The notes: generated by a model not told the origin, from the letters alone. A stretch of DNA of 64,000 nt from Geosiphon pyriformis (GCA_016748015.1 JAAOMT010000661.1:62001-126000), one strand, 5' to 3'. Positions 13,266-25,157 are shown, counted from the stretch's first letter. Made by a program: numbers and translations.

Positions 13266-15635
13266 GTAAGTTTTCTTCTAAAATATTAATATAATATAAT
13301 CTAAACTGGCTTAAATAATTAATTATATATAAAAAGTATATAAATTTTATTTAGTTTTGAAATACTTAATTTGTTTCTAATTTCTAAATAGTAATTAGAC
13401 TGTATTTATTAGACGCATAATGAAAAAAAATCAAAATAAATAGTTATATTTATTTATATTTCTTTAATGTATTTTTTTATTTTTTATTGCTAGTTATTTA
13501 ATTAATTAAATATAATAATATAAACTTTTATGCATAATTTTAATAATAATTTTTATAATATATATTGTAATTTTTTATTTTTAAAAACAAACAATATTTT
13601 AAATTTTTTTAATTCAAGTATTTAATATTTAAAATATAAAATTTAATATTAAAACTTAATAATAAGTTAAAAAAATTTTGTTTATGTAATTGATTTTTAA
13701 AAAATTAAATAGTTAAAAAATTTAAAAAATAGTAAATATAAAATCAATATTATTAATATTAAGTTAGTTTTGTTTAAAATAAAAAAAATAAACAAATTTT
13801 TAAATTTTTATATAATTTTTATAATTGAAAAATTCAGAATCAGATTAATTATTATAAAGCACATAAATAATTTTGTTTGTAATAAAAATTATATAATAAG
13901 AATATTTATTTTAAAAAGTGTAAATAAATTAATTAATTATAAAAAAAGACTTAATTTTAAGTTTAACTTGATTAAGTTTAAGATAAATAAAATTTTAGAA
14001 AAGTAAATTAAAAAACAAATAATATTAATAAAATTTCTGCTTTATAATACAGTTAATATATATTCATTAAAACATATTAATAATAAAACTATATAATTAA
14101 AAAAATATTTTAGTTTATAGCTTTAATTAAAACTTTTAAAAAAAAATTTTTGTTTATAATAACTTGTTTTAATTTTCTGTTTTTACAATAGATTTAATAA
14201 TTAAAAATGCTTTAAAAAAATATAAAAAGTTGTAATTAATATTAAAAAACATATATAAAATTTATAATTTATTAAAACATATTATTTAAAAAAGAATTTA
14301 ATTAAAATTAAGTTATATAAAAGATCTATTAAGTTTTTTAACATATTTATAATAATAAAAAAATTATAATTATTTTCATTAATCAAAAAAAATTTTTTTT
14401 TTAGTAATAATAGCTTACTTATTTTTTGTTGTAAAAAAAACTATATAAATATCTTATTAATTGAGATTTATTTAAATTTAATTTAAAAGAAATATATTCA
14501 AATATCAAATTTTTTGCCAATATAATATTAAAAAAACTATTGTAAATAAGCAGTTTTTTTTATTTTGTCTTAGTTGTTTTGTAGTTTATTATTAATTATA
14601 AAACTTTAATTAATTTATATTTAAAAAATATATATAACAGATAAAATTAATTGTTAATTTTTTATTATAATTTAAGATATTAAAATTACTTAAAAATTTA
14701 ATATTATGTTTATAAATTAATTATTAATTCATTAAAATATGTATTTTAGTTAAAAGTTTTTATTATTAAAAAAGATTTAAAAAACGAGTTTTAAACAGTT
14801 TAAGCTGGCTTTAGAGTTTGTTAAAAAAGATAATTTGATTAATAAAGTATTAATTATAATATTTAATTTAAGTGTTTAAATTGTGTAAAATTTTTGGTTA
14901 AAATTAAATTAACGAATATTTATTTAAATAAAATTAAAATGTTTATTAATAATTTTATTAAAAAATTAAATTTATTTAAGATGGTTAAAAATATGCTAAT
15001 TTATTTTTTATATTTGATTTATAAATTAAATATTAAAATTTATAGTATTATAATATTATGTTTTTTATTTTTGCTAAATTATAAATAATTATGCTAATAT
15101 TTAACTGTATTTTAGTAATAAATAAATAATATTATTAATACAAATAACCAAATATTATTAAATATATACAAAATAAAATCTGCTTTATTTAAACTTAATT
15201 TTTATAGTAAATATTAAATTAAAAAACACTATATTTATAATTTAATTAAAAATTAAATAATAAAACTAACTTTTTGATTATATTATAATGTTTAATTTTC
15301 GCTTTTTATTTAAGTTAAAAAAATATTTTTAATGGCTAATAGCCAAATAATTTTTGAAAATTTTTTGGTATTTTGTTTAGAAATTATATAAATTTGTAAA
15401 TTTTGTTTAATAAAAATATTACAAAAAAACTTTTAATAATATTACACAAAAATATTTATTATCTGAATTATTTTAATATAAAATATATTAATATATAATA
15501 AAATAAAAAAATTTAATTACTTATTTTTATATAAATAAAATACTATCAATATTAAATATATTAATAAATAAATAATTTTATTAAATTAATTTTTTTGTAA
15601 TACTATTATGTTTTATTATTTTTATATAATTATAA

Positions 15636-15645
15636 TTTTTTTTTT
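15636..15645. repeat. T10 run at the 3' boundary of the LINE (A-tail on minus strand)
   Basis: Ten Ts directly left of the GC-richer element. Read on the element's strand this is a short 3' poly(A) end, consistent with target-primed reverse transcription. A matching T13 run lies at the other boundary. Confidence 0.5.
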
Positions 15646-15772
15646 ATTAACCCATTTAATGAGTGCAGCCCAATCACTATCTAGTACATAGAACCAAACT
15701 AAGAGGCTCAAACTAAATGCGACTCATGCACTTTCTACATGTGGCTAGCCACTCAGACCAGACAATGCAACA

Positions 15773-18700
15773 TTACACATCTATAACTACCCACACACTG
15801 CCACCCAGACCAGAAAAAAAACAATAAGGCTTCCGATGACCAAAGCTAACAGCAAAGAAATTGGCCAAACCAAGCAATTTCACAACACCGTCAAACAAAA
15901 CCGAAGACACACCACAAGGAAGCCCAGAAACAACACCAACGTCACAGACCAGACCAGCCTTCTCTATCACCACCTGGTGGCTGGCTCTAGCCAACCATAT
16001 TTTAGCACGATATAATCCAACAACGAACCTAACATAATCAACAATCTGAGCAGTGGCCACCTTTCTATCCTCAAAAACATCGCAAGCCTTCTCATACCAC
16101 TTCTCCAGCACAAACCCTTTGCACACCAAAGTGTACAGCCCAACATCAATAAAACATTGAGACAAAACCCACAACACAGCAGAAGCAGGGGAACCACCAG
16201 CCAAAGCTGACCAACAGGCAGAAGCCTCCACCAAAATCTCACCACAAATGCCAGACTCATGAACACAAGTAAAAACATGGTTAGAGAACTCCATCTTACC
16301 GCAAAACAAACACAACACACTAGGATAGCACTTATCATACAACCTCTTCCTTACTGCCACTGGCAATCTCCTGTGCACAGCCTTCATAACATAAGTGCGA
16401 AGCGTTGAGGATGCATGGCTAGTGAACCTAGTAAGCATATGAGAATCAGGATGCCACACCTTTGCCATGACAACCCAGTCTATGCAACCAATCATCGCAT
16501 CCGGAACTACATCACAACCAGGCCCAGCTTCCCAATGAGCACAACAAATTGATCGAAAATTATTCCTGACAAAATGACGGGCATTACCAGAAACAGTGAT
16601 ACCCTCAGCAACCAAAAAATGTTCACGCACATCAGCACAAAGGGAAAAGGGAGACCCAGAGACAGCCCCAGCAGCCAAGTCAGCTCTCACATTACCAGGA
16701 ATCCCAGAGTGTCCTTTCACCTTAACCCAACTCATACTGAGATCCTTATCCCTGACCAAATTGAAAATATGACGCCTTTCCAGCCAGCATTGATTATGGA
16801 AATCAGGGGCAACCAAAGACATCTCAGACACACATGTGTCAATGGCAGCCTGGCTGTCAAGACGTAACACCACAGTACTTGAAGAAGGAACACACTCCAA
16901 AGCCAAAGCGACAGTCTGTAACTCGGCCATAGTAGATAACAAAAGACCACGAACAGCAACACCAATGCTCTTATCCAAGACCAGAAAGTATGCAGCAGCA
17001 CCACAGGCAACCTTAGCAGAGCCTGCATTTCTCAAAGACTCATCCGTGAAAACTTCAAAAAAGTCTGACCAAATGTCATGCAATCTATCTTTAACCACAG
17101 AAAATTCCTCAGACCCCAAAATGTCCAAACCAAGCTTTTCCGCAGAGCCAACAGAACCCGAAAATGAGTAACCCTGACCTTTCAAAAACTCAGAAAAAAC
17201 CATGAACCAGTGAGGCACAGGGCCACGCGGATTCAACCTCTTCCAATGACGAAAAGTTTTCCAATCCAACAAAACACCTTTCTTATCAAAAAGCCGATCA
17301 CCAAAAGCGACACCAAAACATTTAAGAAATTTGACCGAATCAAAATACAGAGACTTTCCAAAAACAGAGGACAACGGGAACCGACCAGGACTACGAAATG
17401 CAGTGGGGAGGTTGTTTACCAAAGTAAGCTCATTGTCCAGAAAGATCTTCACTATCCCAGCCAAAAAATTGTTCACCGGACTAACACGCAACCTGACTGG
17501 AAACTGCAAAGGATCCAAAGGAGCCCAACCAAGAACCTGTAGATCCAAAAACTTATGTCTAAACAAATGCCCAAGAATGCCAAAGGCATTAGAGAATGCC
17601 ATCAAAGCAGCAACCTTCCCTTCTGACTGCACCTGTTCAAAAGGCTTTAAGCCATACAATGAGGAATGATGCAAAGCAGTGTCAGGAAAATCATGGGGGA
17701 GACAAGCCTTGGACCTAAGACCCTTTCTAACCAAGGCATCCCACTTGCAACAAACATTAAATAAGACAAAACTGAACTGAGAATGATAGCTAACAATAGG
17801 CTGCAAAACAGCCGACACCAGATAGGAGAATTGTTTGTCTGTAATAGCCTTCCTAAGCACAACATTGATGAAGAAACGTACATCCGCATGAACTTTAGCA
17901 ACACTCGGCTTGGAGAGCCCTTCAGTCAACAGAAAAATACCCAAATACCGATGTGCTTCCCCTTTCTTAGCAATAGAAATTGGCTGACCACAAATGTTCA
18001 ATGAAGCAACTTTAACGCCCTGATTGATGGGAATAGCTACCGTCTTCTCACTATTGATAGAAATATCATTGATCACAAAAAATTCACTGGCAATGTTCAG
18101 AGCATATTGAGTAGAAGCCTGACAATTTCCAATCCAGATCGTATCATCGACAAATGCACCAGCCGAAAAATACGATGTCAAACCACCACTGCCCTCAATT
18201 CTGTCAGATTTTGAAACAAACTTAGTATCAATCCAGTACCCACACAATTGTTCGTGCCTTTTAACCTTACACAAAAGTGGATCGTAAAAAATTCTCTAAA
18301 GAAGTGGTGAAAAGACCTCATCCTGGTCCAGCTCATCATGCACCTTATAACCACCAGACAAACCAAAGTCAGTCATCACCCTATTAACTCTATCCTCATG
18401 AATACCACCAAAAAACCTTATGAACCTCTCACACATCTTGACATGCTGCAAACTAGCTCTTAAATGATGCCACCCAACTGAATCGTAAGCTTTCTGCATA
18501 TCTTACAAGACCAACCATAACTCTCTATCCTTCTTAATGGTATCCTCAATTACCAAACTGACAGCAAACACTGGAGATTGTGTTGACGTACCCTTCAGCA
18601 CCGAAAAGTTGTCACTCTGAAAAACATTGAACTTGCTACAAGCCATTGAAATATGGTCAGACAGAATCTTGGAAAGAATTTTCCTGGCAGTCTCAATCAA

Positions 18701-20458
18701 AGCAATGGGCCGAGTGTTCATAAGAACTCCATCCCAGTCATAAGGCTTAGGAATTATTGACACCCAAGCCCTCTTCCACAAAACAGGCACCACACCACCA
18801 GACAAACATTTATTAAACAGCGCCAACAGGCACCCCAAAACCACCTCACCACCATGTTTCCATAATTTATTAGGAACACCAGACAAACCAGCAGCCTTGC
18901 CATCAGGAAGACCACCAACAACAGACAATAACTCGCCCATACTGATTGCACTCATAACACCTGAAAAAGCATCATTCTGAACATAGTCCAAAGGTGCGTA
19001 CTGACGAGCCCAAAGACCAGGAAGCACTAACTGCACGGAGCGTTTTCTCGTCCACCCCTCCATTATTCTATCCACACTGGACTTCACCTCTTCAGGCAAC
19101 AAAACCAGATCATCATCAACTATCAAGTGATCCAACACAACCTTGTGAAAAGGCTTTTCCAACACACTCCTGATCATACCACCCTTATCCAAACAGAAAT
19201 TATCCATGCACTTCTCAATCGCCTTCCTAACCAAAGCTTCCTCAGCCAATCTTGACTTAAATATCTTCGACCTTCTGTAATCTCTGCGAACCAATAACAA
19301 ATGCCTAACAACAATATCAGATTTAACACCCAAGCCAACCAAGTCCTTGAAAGCACAAGCCTTCACGTCATCCAGAGTCGACCATTTACTCATAAGACGA
19401 TCAGCGTCCAGCAAGTCACCAGAGCAAAATTTTTTGACAATCTTGGCCACCAACAATTCCAGACCAAAAAACCTAGAAGAATGTTTGTTTCTCGAACACT
19501 TGAATTCACTAAACCAATGCCTCAAAAATGTCACATCAGCAGAATCCACCACAGCTCCCACCAAAACTGCCCACATAGCATCCACATCACCACGTATTTC
19601 AGCACCAGAGAACACCTCACCCAAAGACAAAAGTTTAGCTGACGAGAGATCCTTAAACTTAGCCCATCCAACACAGTCAGCATTCTTGATTTTGAACTTC
19701 CAACGATCTTTATTCGCCTGCTTGCGCAAACTATTCAATTGTACATCTAGAAGCCCACCCAAACCAACTGAAACCACAACTGCCTTGTGATCGGTGTCAA
19801 AAAAATCTGAAACAGAGACAACTTGATGACCAGCAACAGCAGAAAACAAATTACCACCAACAAAAATGTAATCAATCATTTTCCCAACCCCTCTCGAATT
19901 GCTCCACGTATAAGAATTAGCCAAATGATGATCAACAAATGAATTGACCAAACCCAAACTCAAACAAAACTTGAAACTAGTACTTCTACTAGATCCATTC
20001 TCATTAAAGTCCCCACCCAAGACAACAAAATTGCTGGAGTTGACTGCCTTTGCAATAAGAAAGTTAACTTCAGAAGCCTGACCAAATCTAGCCCCAGAGG
20101 AGGCACCAGCATACAACCCCAAAACAGTAACTGAGAGCTTGCCCTTAAACAGGAGCCGAACAGAAATAACCTGACCAGGAATCTCCTCCACCTTAGATAC
20201 ATGACAGGCCAAAGAAGTGTTCATAACAATCACAACTCCAGCACCCATGAAACCCTTATCCAAGCCAAAAGAAAATATTCGCACTCCATCAAATTTATCC
20301 TTTATCCACAGCCCAGAAAAGGACCTCAACTTAGTCTTAGTGATAAAAAAAACCATATTTCCCAAGTTCACATGCCAACGAACAACATCCGCTTGCATCG
20401 CAGGAACATTGATACCCCGAATGTTGCACATAGCAAATTTCCAAACCAAACTACTCAT
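15773..20458 (-). pseudogene. LINE ORF2: endonuclease-reverse transcriptase-RNase H, inactivated by two in-frame stops
   Basis: One continuous frame of 1,562 codons including the final stop, interrupted only by TAA at 18505-18503 and TAG at 18298-18296. The N-terminal AP endonuclease (about residues 5-235) keeps CNIRG, GGDFNEN, MIDYIFV and DTDHKAV, but the usual catalytic Glu of the ETK motif is Lys41. The RT begins with IIPKP and TRPIAL. The TAA sits where a Gln codon is expected, just before DMQKAYDSVGW. The GxxQG motif reads ELDQDEVFSPLL, so both Gly are lost, and the TAG follows at a Trp position. The catalytic box AFVDDT survives. RNase H keeps FTDES, AELQTVALALE, RLDSQAAID and GHSGIPGNVRAD. 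A Cys/His motif (CLFC...H...C) lies near the end. All these changes fit C:G to T:A transitions. The protein would copy LINE RNA at the nick in the nucleus; this copy cannot. Confidence 0.92.
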
Positions 20459-22398
20459 TGAGATGGAGGAAAAGCCAACGAACTCGATCCAGAATGCAGA
20501 TGATCCAATCTATCCAAGACTGAGCGAACTGAAGCCTCAAGAGCCATCATATTCGACTCCAAACCACCAATCTTGGCAGTCAAAACCTTAGAACTGTTCA
20601 GACTGAAATCAACAACTGACCCACCAACATTGGGAGAAGAAGAGGCAGACGACAACAACGTGCTATCCAAATCCAAACCTGAGTCCATATCTGAAACAAT
20701 GGCAGTTGGAGACACCAAAGGAAGAGCTGAGGGAGAAGGCGCCAATGGCACCAAGTCAACGAAACTTAATTTCTTTAAAATGAGTGAGACTTGGTCCGCA
20801 AGAATTTCCACGGAGCATTCCAGCATAGCTAGGCGACCACCTAGATCAGCAGCACCAGACAAGGGGGAATCCATTGAGAAAGCCTTTGAACCAGAGACCA
20901 AACTGACACCAGGAGCATCCGAAGAGACAACACGAGAGGAAGAATGGCCTGCCACTTGGGCCCACATCTTTCCACCAAAAGAAACTGGACGAGTGACAGG
21001 GGCCGACTTCCTCTTATATATCCCAACTAGACGAACCCGATCTTGCTCAGAAACCACCCTCCTTCCTTGAACACCAGAATACTCACCCAAGGAACAGTTG
21101 ACTGAAACATGACCAAATTGTTTACAATGAGCACAACTGGCCAAAAAAAGACCAGCCCAACGCAAACTCACATTTCTGAAAACTGGAACGGTACCAATAG
21201 CAGCCAACTTGGATGTCTCATCACCAAAACAAATTACAGCACATCTATCACGAACATATGAACTAGGGTTACAGCCGATATAATAAGTCTTCTCACCATA
21301 TGATTCCAACAAACTGGAGAGATCATAAGCATTAGTGCCAACTGGAAGAGTATAAAGTAAAGCCCGATGCTGATCCCTCGATACCCATGTTTGTTTATCA
21401 ATATTTGCCTTTGTCACGTGGACAGAATCCTTTCCCATGAGCACAGACCATCTAATTGCAACCAAATCAGCCATCTCAAATGATTCATATTCTACCAGGG
21501 CCTTTTGCCAAAGACCAATAAGCTGCACTTTAATTGAAACAATCTTGCCAAACTTGGAGAACACTGCTTCAATTGCCGATTTGAAAAGATCTACTGGAAT
21601 TTCCTTGACGATCACCTCCCGATCTGAATGGTTGTTTACTTTTCTTAGATCATCATTTACCAATATTTTTTCACTGATTGCCATTTCCCTCGTCTTAAAC
21701 AAACTTTTTTCAGATGTAAATGATGACCTTATTATTCCAGGAAATTTTGAGGAAGTCAAAGCCCCCCCAAAATCATCAACCTGATAAAAAATTTTTTTCA
21801 CACAAACCAACTTATCACCAATAGTTTTGCCAGAAACGGCAGATAGCTCAATATCCAATGCAAACAATTTTGACGAAATAAAACTCCGTTTCTCCGAAGC
21901 ACGTAACCCGACTGGAGGAAGGCAATTGGACCCACAAAATTTAGGACTCGGAAGAGGCAGAGTGTCTTCACCATCACTTAGCACATTGAAAGAGAGAGGT
22001 GGCGGCTTACTGTTCAGAACATAGGTGTGGGTACGCGTCTTTCTTGGCGTGGCATCGTTTATGTCATCGTCCAAACCTGAAACATCCAACTCTGCATAGC
22101 TAGTTTTCTCAGCAATGACATTTTCCAAGTTATCCAAGTCCAAGACGCCACTTACACTGTCCACTTTGCTGTTGACCTCGCTAGCCCACAATTGCCCAAT
22201 ATTAGGTCCATCACCACTTTCATCCATAATGTTCGAGACACCAGCAGATGACTCTACCAAACTGTCAACCGCCACAGGTTTTTTTGGCTTCTTATAGGAT
22301 GCACCGCGAGATTGAGGACCAACTGAACGCTTATTTTTGACACCAGACCAGGTCCCCAGAACCACCAGCAGCAAAGCCCACTGGTTCCATAACCACAA
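20455..22398 (-). CDS. LINE ORF1: RNA-binding protein with RRM-like fold and CCHC zinc knuckle
   Basis: An intact 647-aa frame. The N-terminus is low-complexity and charged (KKPKKP, TPRKTRT). An RRM-like region lies at about residues 262-312 (VIVKEIPVDL ... FSKFGKIVSIKV ... LVEYESF). A gag-type zinc knuckle CAHCKQFGHVSVNC lies at about residues 421-434. The C-terminus is Ser/Leu-rich with a short predicted coiled coil ending LDRLDHLHSG. ORF1 proteins of this type bind element RNA in the retrotransposition particle. The stop overlaps the ORF2 start as ATGA. I use the ATG at 22398 as the start. Unlike ORF2 it has no stops, so it could still be made. Base composition is far richer in G+C than the host genes around it. 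Confidence 0.9.
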   Translation of the reverse strand: MWLWNQWALLLVVLGTWSGVKNKRSVGPQSRGASYKKPKKPVAVDSLVESSAGVSNIMDESGDGPNIGQLWASEVNSKVDSVSGVLDLDNLENVIAEKTSYAELDVSGLDDDINDATPRKTRTHTYVLNSKPPPLSFNVLSDGEDTLPLPSPKFCGSNCLPPVGLRASEKRSFISSKLFALDIELSAVSGKTIGDKLVCVKKIFYQVDDFGGALTSSKFPGIIRSSFTSEKSLFKTREMAISEKILVNDDLRKVNNHSDREVIVKEIPVDLFKSAIEAVFSKFGKIVSIKVQLIGLWQKALVEYESFEMADLVAIRWSVLMGKDSVHVTKANIDKQTWVSRDQHRALLYTLPVGTNAYDLSSLLESYGEKTYYIGCNPSSYVRDRCAVICFGDETSKLAAIGTVPVFRNVSLRWAGLFLASCAHCKQFGHVSVNCSLGEYSGVQGRRVVSEQDRVRLVGIYKRKSAPVTRPVSFGGKMWAQVAGHSSSRVVSSDAPGVSLVSGSKAFSMDSPLSGAADLGGRLAMLECSVEILADQVSLILKKLSFVDLVPLAPSPSALPLVSPTAIVSDMDSGLDLDSTLLSSASSSPNVGGSVVDFSLNSSKVLTAKIGGLESNMMALEASVRSVLDRLDHLHSGSSSLAFPPSQ

Positions 22399-22514
22399 AA
22401 AGGGGAATGTTTGAAGAAATAACTGGAGAAAGGTGAAGGAGAAAGGGAAAAGGAAGGCTATTTCAGTGATGACTTAAAGCTTTTGTTGTGATCAGGGGAT
22501 CAACGAAAGAAGAG

Positions 22515-22527
22515 TTTTTTTTTTTTT
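22515..22527. repeat. T13 run at the 5' boundary of the LINE
   Basis: Thirteen Ts at the edge between the LINE 5' leader and the AT desert. With the T10 run at the other end it suggests insertion into a T-run or a homopolymeric target-site duplication. Confidence 0.5.
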
Positions 22528-24880
22528 CCTATTAATATTTGTCTCTTATAATTAAAAGTATTACTTTTAAAAATTAATATAAATAAGTTTTATAAAAAAT
22601 CTATTTAGTTGTTAAATTTTAAACTTAAGACAAAATATAAAAAAAATGATTTAATAATTAGTAATAATATTATATTTAGATATAATATATTAATAAATAA
22701 ATAAAAATAATATTATATAATTAAATTTGTAAAAATTTAATATGTAAAATTAGTTTTATAAATATTTTAGTTGTTATTTTTCAAAAAAATAATTTATATT
22801 ATTCAAAAAAATTATATATTAATATAGTTTTATATTTTATATTAATATAATTAAAATTTTATATTAAGTATTATTTATATTTAATAAATGTTTTATTCAA
22901 TATATTTTTTACAAAAGTTAATAATATACAAATTAAAAAATAAAAAAAATAAAAAAGTTAATATTATTATTTTAATTTTTATTTAAAATTTTAGTCTGTT
23001 TTAATTAATTTAAGTAATTAATTACAGAAGAATATAAAAAATATTATATATTTTTATATATTATATAAAAAAATTAATTTATAAATTATTAATTTTTTAT
23101 TATTATATTAAAATACATATTAATATTTTGTTTGACTCTTATTTGCTTTAAAAATAGCTTAAACTTAATGTAACATAAATTTAATCAAATTACAATAGTA
23201 ATTTACAAATATTATATTCTATTTTTCTTTAATTTACTGTTTAAATTATACAATATTTAAGAATTGTAAATTATATTAACAAATTTTAACTTTAATATAT
23301 GATCAAAAATTTTTTATTGAAGTAATATCAAGACTTTGTGTTGGTTAAAAAAGTAATTTAATATTTAAAGAGATAAAAAAAAAATACACAACTTTTAATA
23401 TATGAGATTAATGAATTATTTTCCTAAAAAAAACTTTTTTTTAATTATTTTTACATAAAGTTTTATTGTAGAAATTGCATAATTAACCAAAATTTTACAG
23501 TGTATAATTTCAATAATATAACTAATCAAAAAAACTAAAAAATCTAAACTAATTCATAAAAAACATTTTCAAAATATACAACCAAAACTTTTTTTAATTG
23601 TGATTACAATATAATCTTTATAAACCTTTTTAGAAAATTTATGCCATATATATTTAAATCTTATAGTTTTAAATTAAATATATATAAATTTATTTGATTA
23701 AACAACTTATTTAAAATCTTTTAATTTTATAAGTATGAATCTATTATAAACATTTTTTTTATTTATTGATATTTTTAATAAAATTCAATTATATTTAAAA
23801 AAAAGTTTAGTGACAGGTTTTTTTATTCTCTATTATTGAATATTTAAATTATTTATATACATATTTATTAAGAATTTATGATTGGTCTGTTCATTTTTTA
23901 GGAAGTTTTTTTAGCTTATATAATTTTTATACACATATTATAAAAAAATATAAATATTTAATAGTTGTAAAAATTTTATTGTTGTATATTCTAACTTTTT
24001 TGCTAAAATAATTTCTTTTTTTTGATATTCAAAAAGTTTTTTTCAAAATATATTTGATGTAGTAAATTTTTTTACAACAAAAATATTTAATATTTTATAT
24101 ATATATATATAATCTATTGTTGTATTTTACAAAAATATGATTTATGTTAATTTGTAGATTATAACTAAAAGTAATTATAAAAAAAATTATGGCTTAAATT
24201 AATAATAGTATTATAATATATAATCTTTTTTATATATTATATTAAGTATTCAATACTTTTTATACCCTTCTGTATATATAAATAAAATATAAATTATATT
24301 TATTTTAAAACATTTTTGTTGTATTATAGTAAATAGTAATTGAATTATACTTATTAAAAAATAATAATTACTATATTGATTTTATTAAATTATAATATTT
24401 TATTTTAGCTTTCAAATTTTTTTTTATTAATCTTTATATTTTATGCAATAATATTAAATTTAATATTGGTTTGAAAATTTTTGAAAAAATTGCATAATTA
24501 AAATTTAAGATATAATTATATTATTTATCGAAATTTTAAGTTATAATTTTAAGTACAAATTTTCTTAAAAATAGACATATAAATTAATATTTTAATTATT
24601 GTTTTAAATTTAAATATTTTTATTTTTATTTTTAATATTTTTAACTTTTAATAACATTATGACTATAAGCTAATCTATTATTAATATATTAATTTTTTAT
24701 TTAAAGAATAATATAACTTTTTATTATTTTATTATTTGATTTTTCTTTGCATCTAATTTAGTTAAAAATATTTGAAAATGTTGAAAAAAATTATGAATTA
24801 GAAAAAAAATCTTCAATTTTAAAAATAAGTTTGCAATTTTTGATTTAAATATCAATCAAATACAAAATTATTTTATTTAT
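22528..24880. other. Extreme AT-rich block, right arm of the desert
   Basis: Same composition as 7,000-15,600: almost only A and T, stops in every frame, no gene or alignable relic identified. It is presumably the continuation of the block split by the LINE. Confidence 0.7.
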
Positions 24881-25157
24881 GAACAATACTCAAAGTTTAA
24901 ATTTTTTCAGGAATAATTACAGTGAAATTTTATTTCATTCACCGAACTTTGATCATTGGGAAAATTATGAAATGAACAATTTGAGGTTCATTTTGCTTAA
25001 TACATGTACAAACAGTTTCTAAGTGTTATATGAAACTTTTTACGCGCAAAATATCTTAGTGTCAGCTTAAAATAATATGAAAGCAAAAAAATGGGGAAGC
25101 TAAAATCTTTCACGCATTCGATATTTAGTAGCCCAAAAAAGTAAAAATCCAAAGTTC
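24881..25157. other. Intergenic, return to ordinary composition; 3' flank of the HAD gene
   Basis: Composition returns to the window norm within about 100 bp. The stretch should hold the 3' UTR of the minus-strand HAD gene. No other feature is seen. Confidence 0.5.

Larger units (their letters stand above)
6100..15635. other. Extreme AT-rich block, left arm of the desert
   Basis: Composition drops to roughly 10% G+C by eye, most strongly after about 7,020, with continuous A/T runs and stops in all frames. It contains a decayed LINE ORF1 (about 12.1-13.3 kb, plus strand) and a degenerate 12-bp tandem repeat (8034-8117). Open frames at 11265-11540 (minus), 13770-14006 (plus) and 14894-15088 (plus) are Lys/Asn/Ile/Leu/Phe-rich, as expected from AT-mutated sequence, and I do not call them genes. 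The likely origin is transposons eroded by C:G to T:A change. Only the 12-13 kb part is supported by alignment. Confidence 0.75.
15646..22514 (-). mobile_element. Full-length non-LTR retrotransposon (LINE), about 6.9 kb
   Basis: A sharply bounded block of much higher G+C than its surroundings, read on the minus strand. It has a 5' leader of about 115 nt, ORF1 (647 aa: RRM-like fold, CCHC knuckle), ORF2 (AP-type endonuclease, RT, RNase H, C-terminal Cys/His motif), a 3' leader of about 127 nt and a terminal A-run. ORF1 and ORF2 overlap as ATGA. Both boundaries abut T-runs on the plus strand (T10 at 15636-15645, T13 at 22515-22527); no longer target-site duplication is obvious. The preserved composition and the long open frames suggest a much younger insertion than the AT desert around it. 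ORF2 is broken by two nonsense codons, so this copy is not autonomous. Confidence 0.93.

Noticed and set aside
13770-15088. Plus-strand open frames at 13770-14006 and 14894-15088
   Set aside because: Composition-driven Lys/Ile/Asn strings; I could not align them to LINE ORF2 or any family.
18296-18505. ORF2 stops as programmed readthrough or an altered genetic code
   Set aside because: Host genes here (SLA2, HMG, HAD) use TAA/TAG normally, and conserved glycines are lost at the same place, so inactivating mutation is simpler.
15967-22297. Many open frames antisense to or out of frame with the LINE ORFs
   Set aside because: Shadows of the GC-richer LINE coding strand; none has a recognisable domain, whereas ORF1 and ORF2 explain the sequence.
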